Shown here piece after piece: positions 62,749-64,000 of a stretch of DNA of 64,000 nucleotides. Source of the stretch: Filomicrobium sp. (lineage in GTDB: Bacteria > Pseudomonadota > Alphaproteobacteria > Rhizobiales > Hyphomicrobiaceae); the NCBI GenBank assembly GCA_017792465.1, contig CP051234.1, positions 4,062,501 to 4,126,500 of the forward strand, in the 5' to 3' direction. Numbering within the stretch: position 1 is the first letter of the stretch; each line of letters starts with the position of its first letter. The notes beneath the pieces were generated by a model. The model worked only from the letters and a program-made list of their open reading frames with translations, was not told where the DNA came from and made no database searches. A program made the translations under genes and the position numbers.

Positions 62749-63629
62749 GTTCGAAAACTTCACATCGCTCAAAGATGGTGCTGTCGCCCCTGCCGCGTGG
62801 CCTCGTTGACAAAGCTGTCGAGGCTGCACTTGCCGAAGACCTCGGCTTGGCCGGTGACATCACGACGGATGCGTGTGTGCCTGCCGATGCGCGCGCGGTT
62901 GCCGTAGTTGCGGCGCGGCGACCGGGGGTGATCTCAGGACTACAGCTGGCAGAAGCAGCGTTCAAAGCAATTGATGCCAGTGTGGAGTTTGAGACTGTTC
63001 TCAAGGATGGCGCACAAGCTGCTCCCGGAGACGAGGTCGCGCGCATTTCCGGCAAGGCGCGGGCGTTGCTGACGGCGGAACGCGTGGCGCTCAATTTCAT
63101 GGGCCGCATGAGCGGGATCGCGACGCTGACGCGGTCTTATGTTGAAGCGATTACGGGAACGGGCGCATTCATTGCCGACACGCGCAAGACGACCCCGGGT
63201 TTACGCGCGTTCGAGAAATATGCAGTTCGCTGCGGCGGCGGGCACAATCACCGAACCGGGCTGTTCGATGCGATCCTGATCAAGGACAATCATATCGTGG
63301 CGGCGGGCGGTGCAGCGCAGGCGATCAAGGCGGCGCGCGCCCATGGCGGGCATATGGTGAAGATCGAGATCGAGGTCGATACGCTCGATCAGCTTCGCGC
63401 GGTTTTGCCGTTCGGTCCGGATGTTGTTTTGCTCGACAACATGTCTCTTGATGAGTTGCGCGAAGCTGTTTCGCTTGCCAAGGGCCAAGCGCTTCTTGAA
63501 GCCTCAGGCGGGGTCAATCTCGAGACCGTACGCGGCATCGCTGAAACGGGGGTCGATCTCATTTCGGTCGGTGCGTTGACGCATTCCGCACCGGTACTTG
63601 ATCTCGGGCTTGATTTCAAGTCGGCTTGA
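62745..63629 (+). CDS. nadC: nicotinate-nucleotide diphosphorylase (carboxylating)
   Basis: About 294 residues. Quinolinate phosphoribosyltransferase motifs: ADTRKTTPGLRAFEKYAVR, CGGGHNHRTGLFDAILIKDN with the catalytic RHNHR-type basic residues, LLDNMSLDELREAVSLA and ISVGALTHSAPVLD. It makes NaMN from quinolinate and PRPP. The ATG overlaps the nadB stop by four bases, so translation is coupled. Confidence 0.97.
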   Translation: MSSKTSHRSKMVLSPLPRGLVDKAVEAALAEDLGLAGDITTDACVPADARAVAVVAARRPGVISGLQLAEAAFKAIDASVEFETVLKDGAQAAPGDEVARISGKARALLTAERVALNFMGRMSGIATLTRSYVEAITGTGAFIADTRKTTPGLRAFEKYAVRCGGGHNHRTGLFDAILIKDNHIVAAGGAAQAIKAARAHGGHMVKIEIEVDTLDQLRAVLPFGPDVVLLDNMSLDELREAVSLAKGQALLEASGGVNLETVRGIAETGVDLISVGALTHSAPVLDLGLDFKSA

Positions 63630-63659
63630 GCGCGGGTGCGCCTTTTCCAACTTGATTGT

Positions 63660-64000
63660 TCATCGTTTCGGTGCGGCGGCACGTAGTAACCGGTCGTTGA
63701 TTGCGCCGCCGATGCCTGTCCATGGAATCGGCATCGCAGCAATCGAACCGCAGCCGGCGCTATCAAGCTCTCGCAGTGCAGAAAATAGATTGGCTGCGGC
63801 TTCCCTGAGATCTCCCGCCTCGCTCAGGTTGATGACGGGACCGCTGCTTGGCGGAACGTCGGGGCCGAATGCGAGGAGGGCTTCACCGGGTTCTGGGCGA
63901 TCGACGTTGAGGCGCAGGCGGGCCTTTGGCGCATAGTGGCTTGAAAGCTGTCCTGGTGCAGAAGGCGCGTGATCGTTTGAGACCTGACCGATGGCCACAG
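63660..64000 (-). CDS. Sua5-type L-threonylcarbamoyladenylate synthase, C-terminal part (cut by window edge)
   Basis: Only the last 113 or so residues are inside the window; the start lies beyond 64000. The visible part is the Sua5-specific C-terminal domain: APGQLSSHYAPKARLRLN, then ALLAFGPDVP, LSEAGDLREAAANLFSALRE and IPWTGIGGAINDRLLRAAA. Sua5 forms the intermediate for t6A37 on tRNAs that read ANN codons. The YrdC domain cannot be checked here. The gene converges with nadC with 30 bases between. Confidence 0.85.
   Translation of the reverse strand, partial: VAIGQVSNDHAPSAPGQLSSHYAPKARLRLNVDRPEPGEALLAFGPDVPPSSGPVINLSEAGDLREAAANLFSALRELDSAGCGSIAAMPIPWTGIGGAINDRLLRAAAPKR

Overview
This is a GC-rich chromosomal window from an alphaproteobacterium of the order Hyphomicrobiales (Rhizobiales). 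A Hyphomicrobium-like relative is my best guess, with moderate confidence at family level. The evidence is the gene content: the ChpT phosphotransferase of the CtrA relay, an EipA/DUF1134 protein, a TorF-type porin, the uvrC-pgsA-moaD-moaE order, a NadQ-type regulator with nadABC, and many short secreted proteins of the kind common in this order. I see no rRNA, tRNA, CRISPR array, insertion sequence or prophage. The window is core chromosome with a few small accessory patches.

Layout. 1-4.3 kb: two unknown membrane proteins, an NnrU-family protein and a two-domain L,D-transpeptidase. 4.7-9.9 kb: panB, then a YfgM-like protein, BamB and Der in the same order as in Escherichia coli. 10-14 kb: holC, rlmJ and several small secreted proteins, three of which form a four-cysteine family. 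14-18.4 kb: a receiver-domain protein, chpT, EipA and a membrane-anchored coiled-coil protein. 18.5-21.6 kb: an unknown membrane protein, an RluA-family pseudouridine synthase (rluD-like) and rpoH. A gene-free kilobase follows. 22.7-28.3 kb, all minus strand: amiC, moaE, moaD, pgsA, a small basic secreted protein and uvrC. 28.5-33.8 kb: an unknown secreted protein, a lone ParB-type domain, a glucosaminidase-like protein, a pteridine-reductase-like SDR and the porin. 34-38.5 kb is gene-poor and holds mostly unknowns. 38.8-44.2 kb: RNase T2, an M20 peptidase and ppdK. 45-50.3 kb: a Clp-N/coiled-coil protein, an HMCES-type SOS protein, a NUDIX hydrolase, a TIGR02301 protein and a LysE exporter. 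51.4-57.3 kb: a second L,D-transpeptidase, nadQ, HD hydrolase, tag, ygfZ and a dihydroorotase. 57.3-59.2 kb: a small accessory patch with an Imm11-like protein, a palindromic repeat and a lipoprotein. 59.4-63.6 kb: nadA-nadB-nadC behind two operator-like palindromes. The right edge cuts a Sua5/TsaC gene.

How the genes connect. The clearest circuit is NAD synthesis. The regulator at 52.3-53.5 kb has a sensor-type Nudix domain lacking catalytic residues and a winged helix. Two near-identical palindromes lie 370-480 bp before nadA. A long nadA leader with imperfect repeats separates them from the start codon. Cell-envelope functions are spread through the window: two L,D-transpeptidases, AmiC, a glucosaminidase-like protein, EipA, BamB with a YfgM-like partner, and a porin. 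The receiver protein and ChpT are part of, or close to, the cell-cycle phosphorelay. Several minus-strand genes (HD hydrolase, tag, ygfZ) overlap by four bases and are probably translationally coupled.
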